Shown piece after piece: positions 1 through 8,503 of a DNA stretch of 64,000 bases. The stretch's first letter is position 1, and each line of letters starts with the position of its first letter. The DNA lies in the NCBI RefSeq assembly GCF_014196745.1, contig NZ_JACIEH010000001.1:496001-560000 (forward strand), read 5' to 3'. This DNA comes from Sphingomonas kyeonggiensis. Its GTDB lineage: Bacteria > Pseudomonadota > Alphaproteobacteria > Sphingomonadales > Sphingomonadaceae. Below the pieces are notes generated by a model. It searched no databases, was not told the origin of the DNA, and was given only the letters and a program-made list of their open reading frames with translations. Position numbers and translations under genes: made by a program.

Positions 1-229
1 GATGGACCGCGCCGAGGCGAACGGACTGTGGATCGCCCAGGATACCGGCGGGGCGATCAAGGGCTCCAACCGGGTCGATACCTTCTGGGGCGCCGGCGAC
101 GATGCCCGGGCGATCGCGGGCGGCATGAACGCGCGCGGCACGGCCTGGCTGCTGCTGCCGGCGGGGACGCTCAGCCGGCTGGGCGGTGCGCCGATCGCCA
201 CGGTGCCGGCGCCGACTCACCAGCGGTGA
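1..229 (+). CDS. mltA: Membrane-bound lytic murein transglycosylase A, C-terminal end (partial)
   Basis: This is the 3' end of a gene that begins before the window; the open frame runs from base 2 to the TGA at 227-229. The visible 75 residues form the end of the 3D domain (double-psi barrel) of MltA, with AQDTGGAIKG near the start, the RVDTFWG block that supplies the catalytic Asp in this family, and a closing LLP segment. MltA is a periplasmic enzyme that cleaves peptidoglycan to 1,6-anhydromuropeptides. The stop overlaps the GTG start of the following Smr gene, so the two are probably co-translated. The N-terminal signal peptide and the MltA barrel are not visible. Confidence 0.88.
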   Translation, partial: MDRAEANGLWIAQDTGGAIKGSNRVDTFWGAGDDARAIAGGMNARGTAWLLLPAGTLSRLGGAPIATVPAPTHQR

Positions 230-792
230 GGCGCCTCGCGCCCGAGGAAGCGGCGCTGTGGAAACGCGTGATCGCCAGCGTGACGCCGCTCGAGGCGCGT
301 CCGGTCAAGTCGGTCGAGGCGATCGAGAAATCGGTGACGCCTGCGCCTTTGCCGATGCCGGGGGCGCCCAAGGTGAAGGGGCGGGTACCGCCGCTGCGTG
401 CGCCCACGCCGACGCCTCCGCCAGCGCGCAGAGCGGCCGCCAACACGCTCGACGCTTCCTGGGATCGCCGGCTGGGGCGCGGCCTGGTCTCGCCCGAATC
501 GACGGTAGACCTGCACGGTCACACTTTGTCCTCGGCCTATGACCGGCTCGATTTCGGGCTGGAGGTGGCGATCGCGCGGGGCGACCGGGTGCTGCTGCTC
601 GTCACCGGCAAGCCGCCGCGGCCGGAATCCGAGCGTCCCCATGCCCGCGGCGCGATCCGCGCGGCGGTCGGCGACTGGCTTGCCGCGTCGCGCTTCTCGG
701 ATCGTATCGCTGCCGTAAGAACCGCGCATTCCCGCCACGGCGGCACCGGAGCCCTCTATATAGTCCTGCGTCGGCCCCGAGAGAATTCTTAA
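226..792 (+). CDS. Smr/MutS2-family domain protein
   Basis: 188 aa. The N-terminal ~90 residues are proline- and alanine-rich and probably disordered. The C-terminal ~95 residues are an Smr domain: the DLHG motif, then VTGK, then HARGAIR and a closing HGGTGALYIVLRR. Smr domains are small nuclease/nucleic-acid-binding modules, but the exact role of this stand-alone form is not established. I chose GTG 226 because it overlaps the mltA stop (GTGA), the usual arrangement for coupled genes, and because upstream codons in this frame lie inside mltA. Confidence 0.85.
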   Translation: MRRLAPEEAALWKRVIASVTPLEARPVKSVEAIEKSVTPAPLPMPGAPKVKGRVPPLRAPTPTPPPARRAAANTLDASWDRRLGRGLVSPESTVDLHGHTLSSAYDRLDFGLEVAIARGDRVLLLVTGKPPRPESERPHARGAIRAAVGDWLAASRFSDRIAAVRTAHSRHGGTGALYIVLRRPRENS

Positions 793-874
793 CCTCTCTC
801 TGCGATTGATCGTCCTCGGGTCGCCGCTGGATTGCACCGGCAGGCCAGGGATTCTGGGGGACGGGCGGAGCATA

Positions 875-2551
875 GTGGAAGGATTCTCGCTCAAGAGCCG
901 TGCGATAGCCTTTGCGATGTGCGCCGGTGCGGTGGCGTTCATCCTCGCGCTGGCGGCTGCCTCCTCGCCCGGACTGATCACCGTCGAGAGTGCCGGACGC
1001 GCACTGATCGCCGCGATCGTCTGCGGCGTGATGTGCTGGGCCTCGGCCGAGCGCAGCATCGCTTCCACCGCCGAAGCCATCGACGCCGCGATCGAGCGCC
1101 TCCAAGGCGCCGCCAATGGCGATCTGCAGAGCGGCATCCCGCCCCAGGTGCATGAATCGGTGCCGACGCTGGCGCGGGCGATGGACGGGCTGTTCAGCCA
1201 GCTCCACGCCAATCTGGAGAGCGTCCAGCGGCTGGCGATGTTCGATCCGGTGACCTCGCTGCCCAACCGCACCAATTTCCGCCGCACGGCCGAACGCATG
1301 CTTTCGGAGCTGCCGACGGGCAATGTCGCGGTGCTCTATTTCATCGATCTCGATCGCTTCAAGCACGTCAACGACACGCTGGGCCATGCCACCGGCGACG
1401 CGCTGCTCGCCATGGTCGCCAATCGCCTGCGCGCCGTCGCCGACCGCTTCGCCGCCGAGGCCGACGCCCGGCCGCCGCTGATCGGGCGCCTGGCCGGCGA
1501 CGAGTTCACCATGTTCTTCCCGACGCTGCGCAATGTGCGCGACGCCGAGCGGATCGGCCGCGGCATCCTCTATGCCCTGTCCGAGCCGTTCGACCTGGCC
1601 GACCAGGAAGTGTCGATCGGCGCCTCGATCGGCATCGCGCTGCGCCCCGAGCATGGCACGACGCTGCACGACCTGATGCGCGCCGCCGATGCCGCCATGT
1701 ACCATGCCAAGGCGATGGGCCGCGGCCGCGCCGAGCATTTCACCGAGATCCTCGCCGCCGAGATCGCCGACCGCGCCCGGCTGGAGAGCGATCTGCGCGA
1801 AGCGGTGGACAAGGACCAGTTCACCCTCGTCTACCAGCCCCAGGTCTCCGCCGGCGACGGGCGCATCGTGGCGGCTGAAGCGCTGCTGCGCTGGCGCCAT
1901 CCGGACGGGCTCAAGATGCCCGGTACCTTCATCCAGCGCGCCGAGGAGACCGGCCTGATCGTCGAGATCGGCGAATGGGTGGTCGAGAGCGTCGCCGAGA
2001 CGATCTCGCGCTGGGGCCGCCTCGGCATCCAGCAGCGGCTCGCGGTCAACATCAGCCCGCGCCAGCTCGATCATGCCAGCTTCTTCCGCAAGCTGCGCGA
2101 GGCGATGCTGGCGGCCAATGCCCCGGCGCACCTGCTCGAGCTGGAGATCACCGAGACGCTGGCGATGCATTGCTCGAGCGAAGTGCTCGAAGCGATCGCC
2201 CTGCTGCGCCATGACGGCGCGACCATCGCGATCGACGATTTCGGCACCGGTTATTCGAACATCGCGCGCCTGCGCAAGCTGCCGATCGACCGCATCAAGC
2301 TTGATCGCAGCCTGATCGAGCATGTCGCCAACAGCGCCGAAGCGCGGACGATCGCCCAGGCGCTGATCGGCCTGATCCACGGCCTGAACTGCGAGGCGGT
2401 GGCCGAGGGCATCGAGAGCGAGGACCAGGCCACCGTGCTGCGCGTCATCGGTTGCGACATCCTCCAGGGCTATGCCGTGGCGACGCCGATGGAGGAGGAC
2501 GCCTTCCTCGAATGGGCGCGCGGCATCGAGCCGCAGCGGATCGCGGGGTAA
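875..2551 (+). CDS. Membrane-anchored GGDEF/EAL cyclic-di-GMP protein
   Basis: 558 aa from a GTG at 875, preceded by GGCGGAG; an in-frame TTG lies at 806. Two hydrophobic segments (about residues 10-28 and 40-56) anchor it in the inner membrane, followed by a HAMP-like linker. The GGDEF domain starts at DPVTSLPN (residue 124), and its signature is AGDEF (about 207) rather than GGDEF. The EAL domain has EALLRW (about 335), NISPRQL, LEITET, DDFGTGYS (about 454) and AEGIES, so the phosphodiesterase site looks complete. It probably degrades c-di-GMP; whether AGDEF still makes it is open. Confidence 0.9.
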   Translation: MEGFSLKSRAIAFAMCAGAVAFILALAAASSPGLITVESAGRALIAAIVCGVMCWASAERSIASTAEAIDAAIERLQGAANGDLQSGIPPQVHESVPTLARAMDGLFSQLHANLESVQRLAMFDPVTSLPNRTNFRRTAERMLSELPTGNVAVLYFIDLDRFKHVNDTLGHATGDALLAMVANRLRAVADRFAAEADARPPLIGRLAGDEFTMFFPTLRNVRDAERIGRGILYALSEPFDLADQEVSIGASIGIALRPEHGTTLHDLMRAADAAMYHAKAMGRGRAEHFTEILAAEIADRARLESDLREAVDKDQFTLVYQPQVSAGDGRIVAAEALLRWRHPDGLKMPGTFIQRAEETGLIVEIGEWVVESVAETISRWGRLGIQQRLAVNISPRQLDHASFFRKLREAMLAANAPAHLLELEITETLAMHCSSEVLEAIALLRHDGATIAIDDFGTGYSNIARLRKLPIDRIKLDRSLIEHVANSAEARTIAQALIGLIHGLNCEAVAEGIESEDQATVLRVIGCDILQGYAVATPMEEDAFLEWARGIEPQRIAG

Positions 2552-2557
2552 CCCCCC

Positions 2558-2634
2558 ATCATCCCGGCGAAAGCCGGGGTCTCGTGCCGTATCGCGCCGT
2601 CGCCTGAGATCCCGGCTTTCGCCGGGATGACGGT
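2558..2634. repeat. REP-like inverted repeat (CCCGGCGAAAGCCGGG type)
   Basis: Two facing arms, ATCCCGGCGAAAGCCGGG and ATCCCGGCTTTCGCCGGGAT, fill the gap between two convergent genes. Each arm is itself a hairpin with a GAAA-type loop. Related arms recur at 38933-39019 and 47399-47480 and, more weakly, at 42409-42450. It may also terminate both flanking genes. Confidence 0.8.
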
Positions 2635-2639
2635 TTGGG

Positions 2640-3770
2640 TCAGGCGAACGCCCGCTTCAGGATTTCCGCATAGACGTCCGTCAGCGCGACCAGGTCGGGA
2701 AGCGCCACGGCCTCGTCGAGCTTGTGCATCGTCGCGTTGAGCAGGCCGAACTCCACCACCGGGCAGAGCTTCGAGAGGAAGCGGGCGTCGGAGGTGCCGC
2801 CGGTGGTCGAAAGCTCGGTCTCGACGCCCAGCCGGTCGCGGATGGCGCCGGAGATCAGCGTGGAGAGCTCCCCAGGCTCGGTGAGGAACGCTTCGCCATA
2901 GACCCGGCCCTTGACGATCCCCGCCGGCGCATGGCTCTGCACGATCTCCTCGATCCGGGCGATCAGGTCCGGGCCATATTGCTGGTCGTTGAAGCGGATG
3001 CTTATCCGCGCCCTGGCCTCGCCGGGAATGACGTTGGTGGCGGGATTGCCGACGGTCAGGTCGATGATCTCGATGTTCGAGGGTTGGAACCAGGCATTGC
3101 CCTGGTCGAGGGTGATCGCATCGATCTCGGCCAGCGCGCGGACGAGGCGGGGGACCGGATTGTCGGCGAGGTGCGGATAGGCGACATGGCCCTGCTTGCC
3201 CGGCACCACGATGTCGATAACCGTCGAGCCGCGGCGGCCGATCTTGATCATGTCGCCGAGCCGATGCTGCGAGGTGGGCTCGCCGACCAGGCACAGGTCG
3301 GGCAGCAGGCCGCGCTCGGCCATCCGCTCGATCAGCCGGGGCGTGCCATAGGTGGCGGGGCCTTCCTCGTCCCCGGTGATGATCAGGGTGGTCACGCCGC
3401 CCTCGACCCGGGCCGCGGCGGCGACGAAGGCGGCAATGGCACCCTTCATGTCCACCGCGCCGCGGCCATAGAGCAGGCCGCCGCGCACTTCCGGCTCGAA
3501 GGCGCCGCTGGTCCAGCCCTGGCCCGGCGGCACCACGTCGAGATGGCCGGCAAAGGCGAAGTGGCGGCCGCTGGTGCCCCGCACCGCGAGCAGGTTCTCG
3601 ACCGGCCCCTCGGGCGCCTCGCCCTCGATGAAGCGCTCGACCTTGAAGCCGAGCGGGAGGAGGGCGGCCTCCAGCACGTCGAAGACGCTGCCGCGTGCAG
3701 GCGTCACGCTTTCGGCGGCGATCAGGGCCTTGGTGAGTTCGATGGCGTCGGGCAAGATGGTCTCCGGCAT
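2640..3770 (-). CDS. dapE: Succinyl-diaminopimelate desuccinylase
   Basis: 376 aa, the usual DapE length. It hydrolyses N-succinyl-LL-2,6-diaminopimelate to LL-diaminopimelate in the lysine/meso-DAP pathway, in the cytoplasm. It is an M20 di-zinc hydrolase: GHLDVVP supplies the first metal His (about residue 76) and a catalytic Asp, GRGAVDMKG the bridging Asp (about 107), TGDEEGPATYG the catalytic Glu and metal Glu (about 135-136), and NATMHKLDE the last metal His. GGTSDARF is also typical. Starts at 3770 and, 15 bases upstream, at 3785 are both possible; neither has a clear ribosome binding site. It is convergent with the GGDEF/EAL gene across REP-like hairpins. Confidence 0.93.
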   Translation of the reverse strand: MPETILPDAIELTKALIAAESVTPARGSVFDVLEAALLPLGFKVERFIEGEAPEGPVENLLAVRGTSGRHFAFAGHLDVVPPGQGWTSGAFEPEVRGGLLYGRGAVDMKGAIAAFVAAAARVEGGVTTLIITGDEEGPATYGTPRLIERMAERGLLPDLCLVGEPTSQHRLGDMIKIGRRGSTVIDIVVPGKQGHVAYPHLADNPVPRLVRALAEIDAITLDQGNAWFQPSNIEIIDLTVGNPATNVIPGEARARISIRFNDQQYGPDLIARIEEIVQSHAPAGIVKGRVYGEAFLTEPGELSTLISGAIRDRLGVETELSTTGGTSDARFLSKLCPVVEFGLLNATMHKLDEAVALPDLVALTDVYAEILKRAFA

Positions 3771-3831
3771 TGGTGGAGGTGGCATTGCCCAAGCGCGACA
3801 AGGATACAATCCCGGCACGGAGGGGCGGCGC

Positions 3832-4158
3832 ATGATGGCACTGCTGATCGCGGCATTGCTGGCATCCGGGCAGGAGGCCGCAACCACGCCCGTGCCGACG
3901 CCGGGCCTGTGCCGGCTGACCGGCATCAAGGTGGAGATGCTCGCGGATTCGGAGACGCTCGCCCGCGAGCGATATCGCACCGCCGAGGAAGGGCGCATCG
4001 GCCAGGCGCGGAATGGAAAGCTCAAGGCGACGGCGGCGGTGCTCAATCGCCGGTTCGGCACCGTGCAGCCTTCTCGCACCGAACTCCAACTGAGCGACGG
4101 CCTGGACAACGAGGCGCTACTGCGGCTCGCTGATGCCTGCCTCCGCTGGCGCCAATAG
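3832..4158 (+). CDS. Small secreted hypothetical protein
   Basis: 108 aa starting MMALLIAALLASGQEA, which looks like a short Sec signal peptide; GGAGGGGCGGCG lies just upstream of the ATG. Two Cys residues (in GLCRLTG and ADACLRW) could form a disulfide in the periplasm. I recognise no domain. It lies divergent from dapE and only 8 bases before the cupin gene, so it is probably transcribed with it. Confidence 0.6.
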   Translation: MMALLIAALLASGQEAATTPVPTPGLCRLTGIKVEMLADSETLARERYRTAEEGRIGQARNGKLKATAAVLNRRFGTVQPSRTELQLSDGLDNEALLRLADACLRWRQ

Positions 4159-4166
4159 GTTTCCCG

Positions 4167-4613
4167 ATGCCCAAGCTCGATCTCGATGCCATCCCGCAGA
4201 CCAATGCGACCGGCTATCCCCCCGAATTTGCCGGGCCAGTGCAGGGGCGCTGGTATCGCCGGCTGGCCCCGGCGAGCGGGATCACCGATTTCGGCTACAG
4301 CCATGTCACGCTCGAGCCCGGCGCCTGGTCCGCGCAGCGGCACTGGCACCAGGGCGAGGACGAGTTCGTCGTCATGCTGTCCGGCGAGGCGGTGCTGGTC
4401 GATGATGGCGGCGAGACGATCATGCGACCGGGGGACGTCGCGGCCTTTCCCAAGAATGACGGCAATGGGCATGTGCTGCAGAACCGTGGCGACACGCCCT
4501 GTGTGTACATCGCAGTGGGCAAGCCGTCCGTGACCGACTGCCATTATCCCGACATCGACATGCATCTGCCGGCGGGGCAGGGGTTCCGGCGGAAGGACGG
4601 GAGCGGGTTCTGA
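4167..4613 (+). CDS. Cupin-domain protein
   Basis: 148 aa with a single conserved beta-barrel cupin: the first motif includes the metal-ligand pair in HWHQGEDEFVVMLSGE (about residues 69-84), and the second includes PGDVAAFPKNDGNGHV. Such proteins bind a divalent metal and act as small-molecule isomerases, dioxygenases or sensors. Nothing nearby fixes the substrate. It follows the small secreted protein after 8 bases and is followed by genes on the other strand. Confidence 0.8.
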   Translation: MPKLDLDAIPQTNATGYPPEFAGPVQGRWYRRLAPASGITDFGYSHVTLEPGAWSAQRHWHQGEDEFVVMLSGEAVLVDDGGETIMRPGDVAAFPKNDGNGHVLQNRGDTPCVYIAVGKPSVTDCHYPDIDMHLPAGQGFRRKDGSGF

Positions 4614-4638
4614 CCGACCCGTCCCTCCGCCGATCAGA

Positions 4639-4866
4639 TCAGTCGCAGCCGTAGTAGATTTCTTCGCTTTCGAGCGAGGGGACGCCGACGCGGACGATAT
4701 GCCCGTCGCAATAGAAGACGTTCTGGCCGACGATGCTGGTGTGGCTCTCGTCGCTGTAGAACACGACGACATATTCCTGCCGGCCATGCATCGCCGCCTG
4801 GGCGGGAAGGGCGATGTTGGCGGCGAGCACGGCGAACAGTCCGGCGATCTTCAGAGCGGTTTTCAT
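4639..4866 (-). CDS. Small secreted protein, DUF6289-like
   Basis: 75 aa from the ATG at 4866, with GAGGAG 8 bases upstream. A clear signal peptide (MKTALKIAGLFAVLAANIALPAQA) is followed by a short mature part with YSDESHTSIVG and two Cys (FYCDG, YYGCD), resembling the small DUF6289 family. It is probably periplasmic and disulfide-bonded, of unknown function. The longer frame to 5103 overlaps the GH19 gene and is not used. Confidence 0.65.
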   Translation of the reverse strand: MKTALKIAGLFAVLAANIALPAQAAMHGRQEYVVVFYSDESHTSIVGQNVFYCDGHIVRVGVPSLESEEIYYGCD

Positions 4867-4946
4867 GCAACGACTCCTCGATTGAGAAGATCGAATAAGG
4901 GATTGATCCGACTGCCAAATCAATCCGGAACCCGGTCCGAAGTGGT

Positions 4947-5561
4947 TCAGAGGATCAGCGCCTGCATCCTGGTGTAACGGTCCTGGCGATCCGTCCAGCC
5001 ATTGGGATCCTTGGTCGATGTGGGGCTGCCGCGGTTGATGCCGTTGGATACGGCCTTGAGGTTGTCCTGGTCCGCCCAGCCGTTGAGGCTGCAATTGTCC
5101 CAATAGGCGCAGAAGGCGAGCAGGCCGAGCGACCAGATCTCGAGCAGTTCGGGATTGCTCTCCAGATCGATGCCGAGCTTGCGGCCATAGAGCCGGTAGT
5201 TGGCGCGGCCGGTGAGCTGGCCGGGGCCGCGGCCGAGATAGCGCAGGCCGTCGCCCGGCTGGTCATTGCCCAGCCCCGCATGCATTTCATATTTCTTCTG
5301 CGCCGCCGTCGGCCCCCAGATCTCGCGATTGTACCGGAAGCCGCCGCTCTCGTGCGCGCACTGGGCCATGAAATGGGCGAGGCGCAGCCCGTTCTCGACC
5401 AGCCCATAGGTGCGGAAGTGGACATTGGCGGCGAGGCCGAGCTCCGGCGCGATTTCCGCCTTGGCGCCCGCCTTGAGGAACAGGGCGGTCAGCGTGTCGC
5501 GTCCCAATGCGCCATCGTCCGACACGCCGAGACGCTGCTGGAGCTTCTTCACATCGAACAT
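4947..5561 (-). CDS. Glycoside hydrolase family 19 (chitinase/endolysin-like) protein
   Basis: 204 aa. Start MFDVKKLQQRLG at 5561 has GGGGAA upstream and begins with what looks like a short peptidoglycan-binding-like repeat (LQQRLGVSDDGALGRDTLTAL). The rest matches the GH19 lysozyme-like fold: MAQCAHESGGF carries the catalytic Glu (about residue 84), followed by LGRGPGQLTGRANYR and the closing NGINRGSP block. There is no signal peptide. Phages use this type as endolysin, but no other phage genes are near. It probably cleaves peptidoglycan or chitin-like glycans. Confidence 0.85.
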   Translation of the reverse strand: MFDVKKLQQRLGVSDDGALGRDTLTALFLKAGAKAEIAPELGLAANVHFRTYGLVENGLRLAHFMAQCAHESGGFRYNREIWGPTAAQKKYEMHAGLGNDQPGDGLRYLGRGPGQLTGRANYRLYGRKLGIDLESNPELLEIWSLGLLAFCAYWDNCSLNGWADQDNLKAVSNGINRGSPTSTKDPNGWTDRQDRYTRMQALIL

Positions 5562-5646
5562 GGGCCATTCCCCGGCTGATCCGCGCGACACGGTGGAATC
5601 TTGCTCGGGGGAAGCCTGCGCGCGGCGGCGTGGCCGTGCAAGGGGA

Positions 5647-6309
5647 TCAGACCGTATCGGCTTCGAATTGCTGGATCACCCAATCCTCCTCCTGCGCCCC
5701 GGCGATCCAGTCCTGCATGAAGGGATGCTGGAGCACCGCGTTCATATAGGCGGGGGCGAAGCGGGCGACGGGGAGCGAATAGGTGACGAGGCGCGTCACC
5801 ACGGGCGCGAACATGATGTCCGCCGCGCCGAACTCGCCGAACAGGAACCGGCCCTCGCCGCCGAAACGGGCACGCGCCTGGGCCCAGAGCTCCATGATCC
5901 GGCCGATATCCTGGATCACGTCGGTATCGGGCGTCTTGGGCGGATAGACCTGGCGCACGTTCATGCTGTGCTTGCGGCGCAGCGCTGCGAAGCTGGAATG
6001 CATCTCCGCGGCCATCGATCGGGCCATGGCGCGCGCGGCCGGGTCTTCCGGCCAGAACCTGGTGTTGCCGGTCTTGTCGTTGAGATACTCGACGATGGCG
6101 AGGCTGTCCCAAACCACCGCGTCGCCGTCCCACAGGATCGGCACCTTGCCCGAGGAAGGCGCGAACTCGTCGCCTTCGCGGCGCTGCTCCCAATCCTGGT
6201 CGTACAGCGGCACGACCACTTCCTCGAAGGGCAGGCCGGATTGCTTGCAGGCGAGCCAGCCGCGCAGCGACCAGGAGGAATAGGCCTTGTTGCCGATGTA
6301 GAGCTTCAT
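5647..6309 (-). CDS. Glutathione S-transferase family protein
   Basis: 220 aa. The N-terminal thioredoxin-like domain has NKAYSSWSLRGW (Ser-type active site region), SGKVPILWDGD with the cis-Pro, and DSLAIVEYL, which binds the gamma-glutamyl part of glutathione. An all-helical C-terminal domain follows. It is cytosolic and the substrate is unknown. The ATG at 6309 is the only start consistent with the conserved KLYIGNKAYSSW beginning. Confidence 0.88.
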   Translation of the reverse strand: MKLYIGNKAYSSWSLRGWLACKQSGLPFEEVVVPLYDQDWEQRREGDEFAPSSGKVPILWDGDAVVWDSLAIVEYLNDKTGNTRFWPEDPAARAMARSMAAEMHSSFAALRRKHSMNVRQVYPPKTPDTDVIQDIGRIMELWAQARARFGGEGRFLFGEFGAADIMFAPVVTRLVTYSLPVARFAPAYMNAVLQHPFMQDWIAGAQEEDWVIQQFEADTV

Positions 6310-6440
6310 GGCAGCCGGGATAGCGGGCGGTTGGCCGGGGGGCAATCGCATGCGGTGTGCCGAACTGGAAACGGTGACATCTTGTCTTGCCAACGTAACG
6401 AAATCGCTTGAATAATTGGGCCGCAGATATGGGGGGATCC

Positions 6441-8411
6441 ATGCGCGGCAAGTGGTTCGGGTCGACGGCATTGGCCGCGGCGGCCCTTGGTATTGGTTTT
6501 CCGGCGGCGGTTTCCTCGCAGACCGCGCCGGCGGCATCGTCGGTGCCGACAGCTGCGCCGGCTGCGCGGCCGACCCGCTTCGACACCTCGGTCTTCGCCG
6601 AGCTGCCGGCGATCGAGGCGCCTTCGCTTTCCCCCTCCGGAAACAAGATCGCCGCGCGCATCGCGGTGAACGGCGTCCAGTATTTCGGCATCTATCCGAT
6701 AGGGGGCGGGGACCCGGCGATCGTGGCGCTGGGCGATACCGACCTGAACTGGTGGCGCTGGGTCAACGACGACTGGCTGGTCATCGGCATCGGTCAGATG
6801 GTGCCGGTAGAGTCCGAGGAATGGTACCTCACGCGCGCGTTCGGCGTGAAGGCCGACGGCAAGAAGCTGGTGAAGCTCAACAAGGAAACCGCCGGCCAGA
6901 ACGGGTCCGACCTGGTCTGGGTGGCGCGGGACGGCTCGCCGCGGGTCCTGCTGGCCTCGCAGAACTCGATCTATGGCGACAATGCCGATTTCTGGCCGCG
7001 GGTCGACGAGATCGACGTCACCACCGGCCGCGCGAAGCGGGTCCAGTCCGGCCAGTCCAGCGTGTGGAACTGGTATGCTGACGGCAATGGCATCGTCCGG
7101 ATGGGCTATGGCCTGTCCGACGACGGGCGCAAGCGGCGGCTCTATTATCGCCAGCAGCGCGGCGAGCCCTTCCGCGTGATCGACAAGACGACCTCGATCG
7201 ATGACTCGCTGGAAGTGCCGGCGCTGTTCCTGAACGACCCGACCAAGGCGCTGATCATCGGCGACGATGCCGAGGGCTATTCGGCACTGTACGAATATGA
7301 CCTGACCAAGCTGGAGCGCGGCAAGCAGCTCTTCGCGTCCAAGGGCTATGACATTGGAGGCCTGTGGAGCGATCCCACCGGCGCCGGCTATCTCGGCATC
7401 GACGTGACCCGCGACAGGCCGGGCATGGTGTGGACCGACCCGGCGATGATCGCGCTGCAGAAGCGGCTCGACGCCATGATCAAGGGCGGGCAGCCGGAGA
7501 TCATCTCGATGAGCCGCGATCACGGCACGGTGATCTTCCGGGCGGGCGCCGCTTCGGGGCCGGGCGGCTATTTCCTGTTCCATGCCGCCGATGGCACGGT
7601 CGAGATGATCGGCAGCGTCAATCGCACGTTGGGGATGAAGCTGGTCCATCCGGTGCGCACGATCCGCTACAAGGCGCGCGACGGGCTCGAGATACCGGCG
7701 GTGCTCACCCTGCCGAGCGGCGATCCGCACAATGCTCCGCTGATCGTGATGCCGCATGGCGGCCCCTTCGCGCGCGACACCGAGGAGTGGGACTGGTGGA
7801 CGCAGTTCCTCGCGGATCGCGGCTATGTGGTGATCCAGCCCAATTATCGCGGCTCCTCGGGCTATGGCACCAAGTTCACCCGCAAGGGGCTGGGCCAATG
7901 GGGCCTGGCGATGCAGGACGACCTGGACGATGCGGTGACCGCGCTCGCCGGGCAGGGGATGATCGATCCCAAGCGGGTCTGCATGGTCGGTGCTTCCTAT
8001 GGCGGCTATGCGGCGATGCGCGCGGCGCAGCGGGACGGATCGCGCTATCGCTGCGCGGTCTCCTATGCCGGCGTGTCCGACCTCAACCGGATGCTGCGCT
8101 TCAACAGCAACTTCCTGGGCGCCGGTGCGCGGCAGGACTGGCTGCGCCAGCAGGTGGGGGATTTGAAGGGCGTGTCGCCGCTCAACTTCCCCGAGCAGTT
8201 CTCGACGCCGATCCTGGTCGTCCATGGCAAGAAGGACCGCACCGTGCCGGTCTCGCAATCGCGGCTGATGGCCAAGCGGCTGAAGGATGCGGGCAAGAAC
8301 GCGACCTATATCGAGCAGCCCGAGGGCGATCACCATTTCACCCGCGAGGCGGATCGGCTAGAGTTCCTCAAGGCGCTCGAGGCGTTCCTGGCGAAGTACA
8401 ACCCGGCCTGA
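6441..8411 (+). CDS. Secreted S9 family prolyl oligopeptidase-type peptidase
   Basis: 656 aa from ATG 6441, preceded by GGGGGAT. A signal peptide (to about residue 28, ending AVSSQ) directs it to the periplasm. The middle is a degenerate beta-propeller, and the C-terminal alpha/beta hydrolase carries the triad: Ser about 519 in GASYGGY, Asp about 599 in HGKKDRTVP and His about 631 in GDHHF. The HGGPF oxyanion motif is also present. It likely hydrolyses peptides (acylaminoacyl or dipeptidyl peptidase class). Confidence 0.9.
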   Translation: MRGKWFGSTALAAAALGIGFPAAVSSQTAPAASSVPTAAPAARPTRFDTSVFAELPAIEAPSLSPSGNKIAARIAVNGVQYFGIYPIGGGDPAIVALGDTDLNWWRWVNDDWLVIGIGQMVPVESEEWYLTRAFGVKADGKKLVKLNKETAGQNGSDLVWVARDGSPRVLLASQNSIYGDNADFWPRVDEIDVTTGRAKRVQSGQSSVWNWYADGNGIVRMGYGLSDDGRKRRLYYRQQRGEPFRVIDKTTSIDDSLEVPALFLNDPTKALIIGDDAEGYSALYEYDLTKLERGKQLFASKGYDIGGLWSDPTGAGYLGIDVTRDRPGMVWTDPAMIALQKRLDAMIKGGQPEIISMSRDHGTVIFRAGAASGPGGYFLFHAADGTVEMIGSVNRTLGMKLVHPVRTIRYKARDGLEIPAVLTLPSGDPHNAPLIVMPHGGPFARDTEEWDWWTQFLADRGYVVIQPNYRGSSGYGTKFTRKGLGQWGLAMQDDLDDAVTALAGQGMIDPKRVCMVGASYGGYAAMRAAQRDGSRYRCAVSYAGVSDLNRMLRFNSNFLGAGARQDWLRQQVGDLKGVSPLNFPEQFSTPILVVHGKKDRTVPVSQSRLMAKRLKDAGKNATYIEQPEGDHHFTREADRLEFLKALEAFLAKYNPA

Positions 8412-8427
8412 GCGGCGAGCATGGGCT

Positions 8428-8499
8428 TGATGCATATGCATATGCATATGCATGATGCATATGCATCATTGTTCGATCGGCTTGATGCATGTACATCAT
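8428..8499. promoter_or_regulatory. Palindromic operator cluster before the MarR gene
   Basis: The tract is built from ATGCAT units. It contains a perfect 18-bp palindrome ATGATGCATATGCATCAT (8452-8469) preceded by three more ATGCAT steps, and a second TGATG-N6-CATCA palindrome (8483-8498) that overlaps the candidate start codons. MarR proteins bind such palindromes as dimers, so these are probably autoregulatory operators for the MarR-MFS pair. Confidence 0.6.
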
Positions 8500-8503
8500 G
8501 TAT

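Noticed and set aside
4947..5561. A prophage remnant around the GH19 endolysin-like gene
   Set aside because: Flanking genes are ordinary chromosomal genes and no other phage gene or attachment repeat is visible.
8428..8469. Tandem ATGCAT units as a CRISPR or satellite
   Set aside because: Too short, with no spacers; the palindromes fit an operator better.
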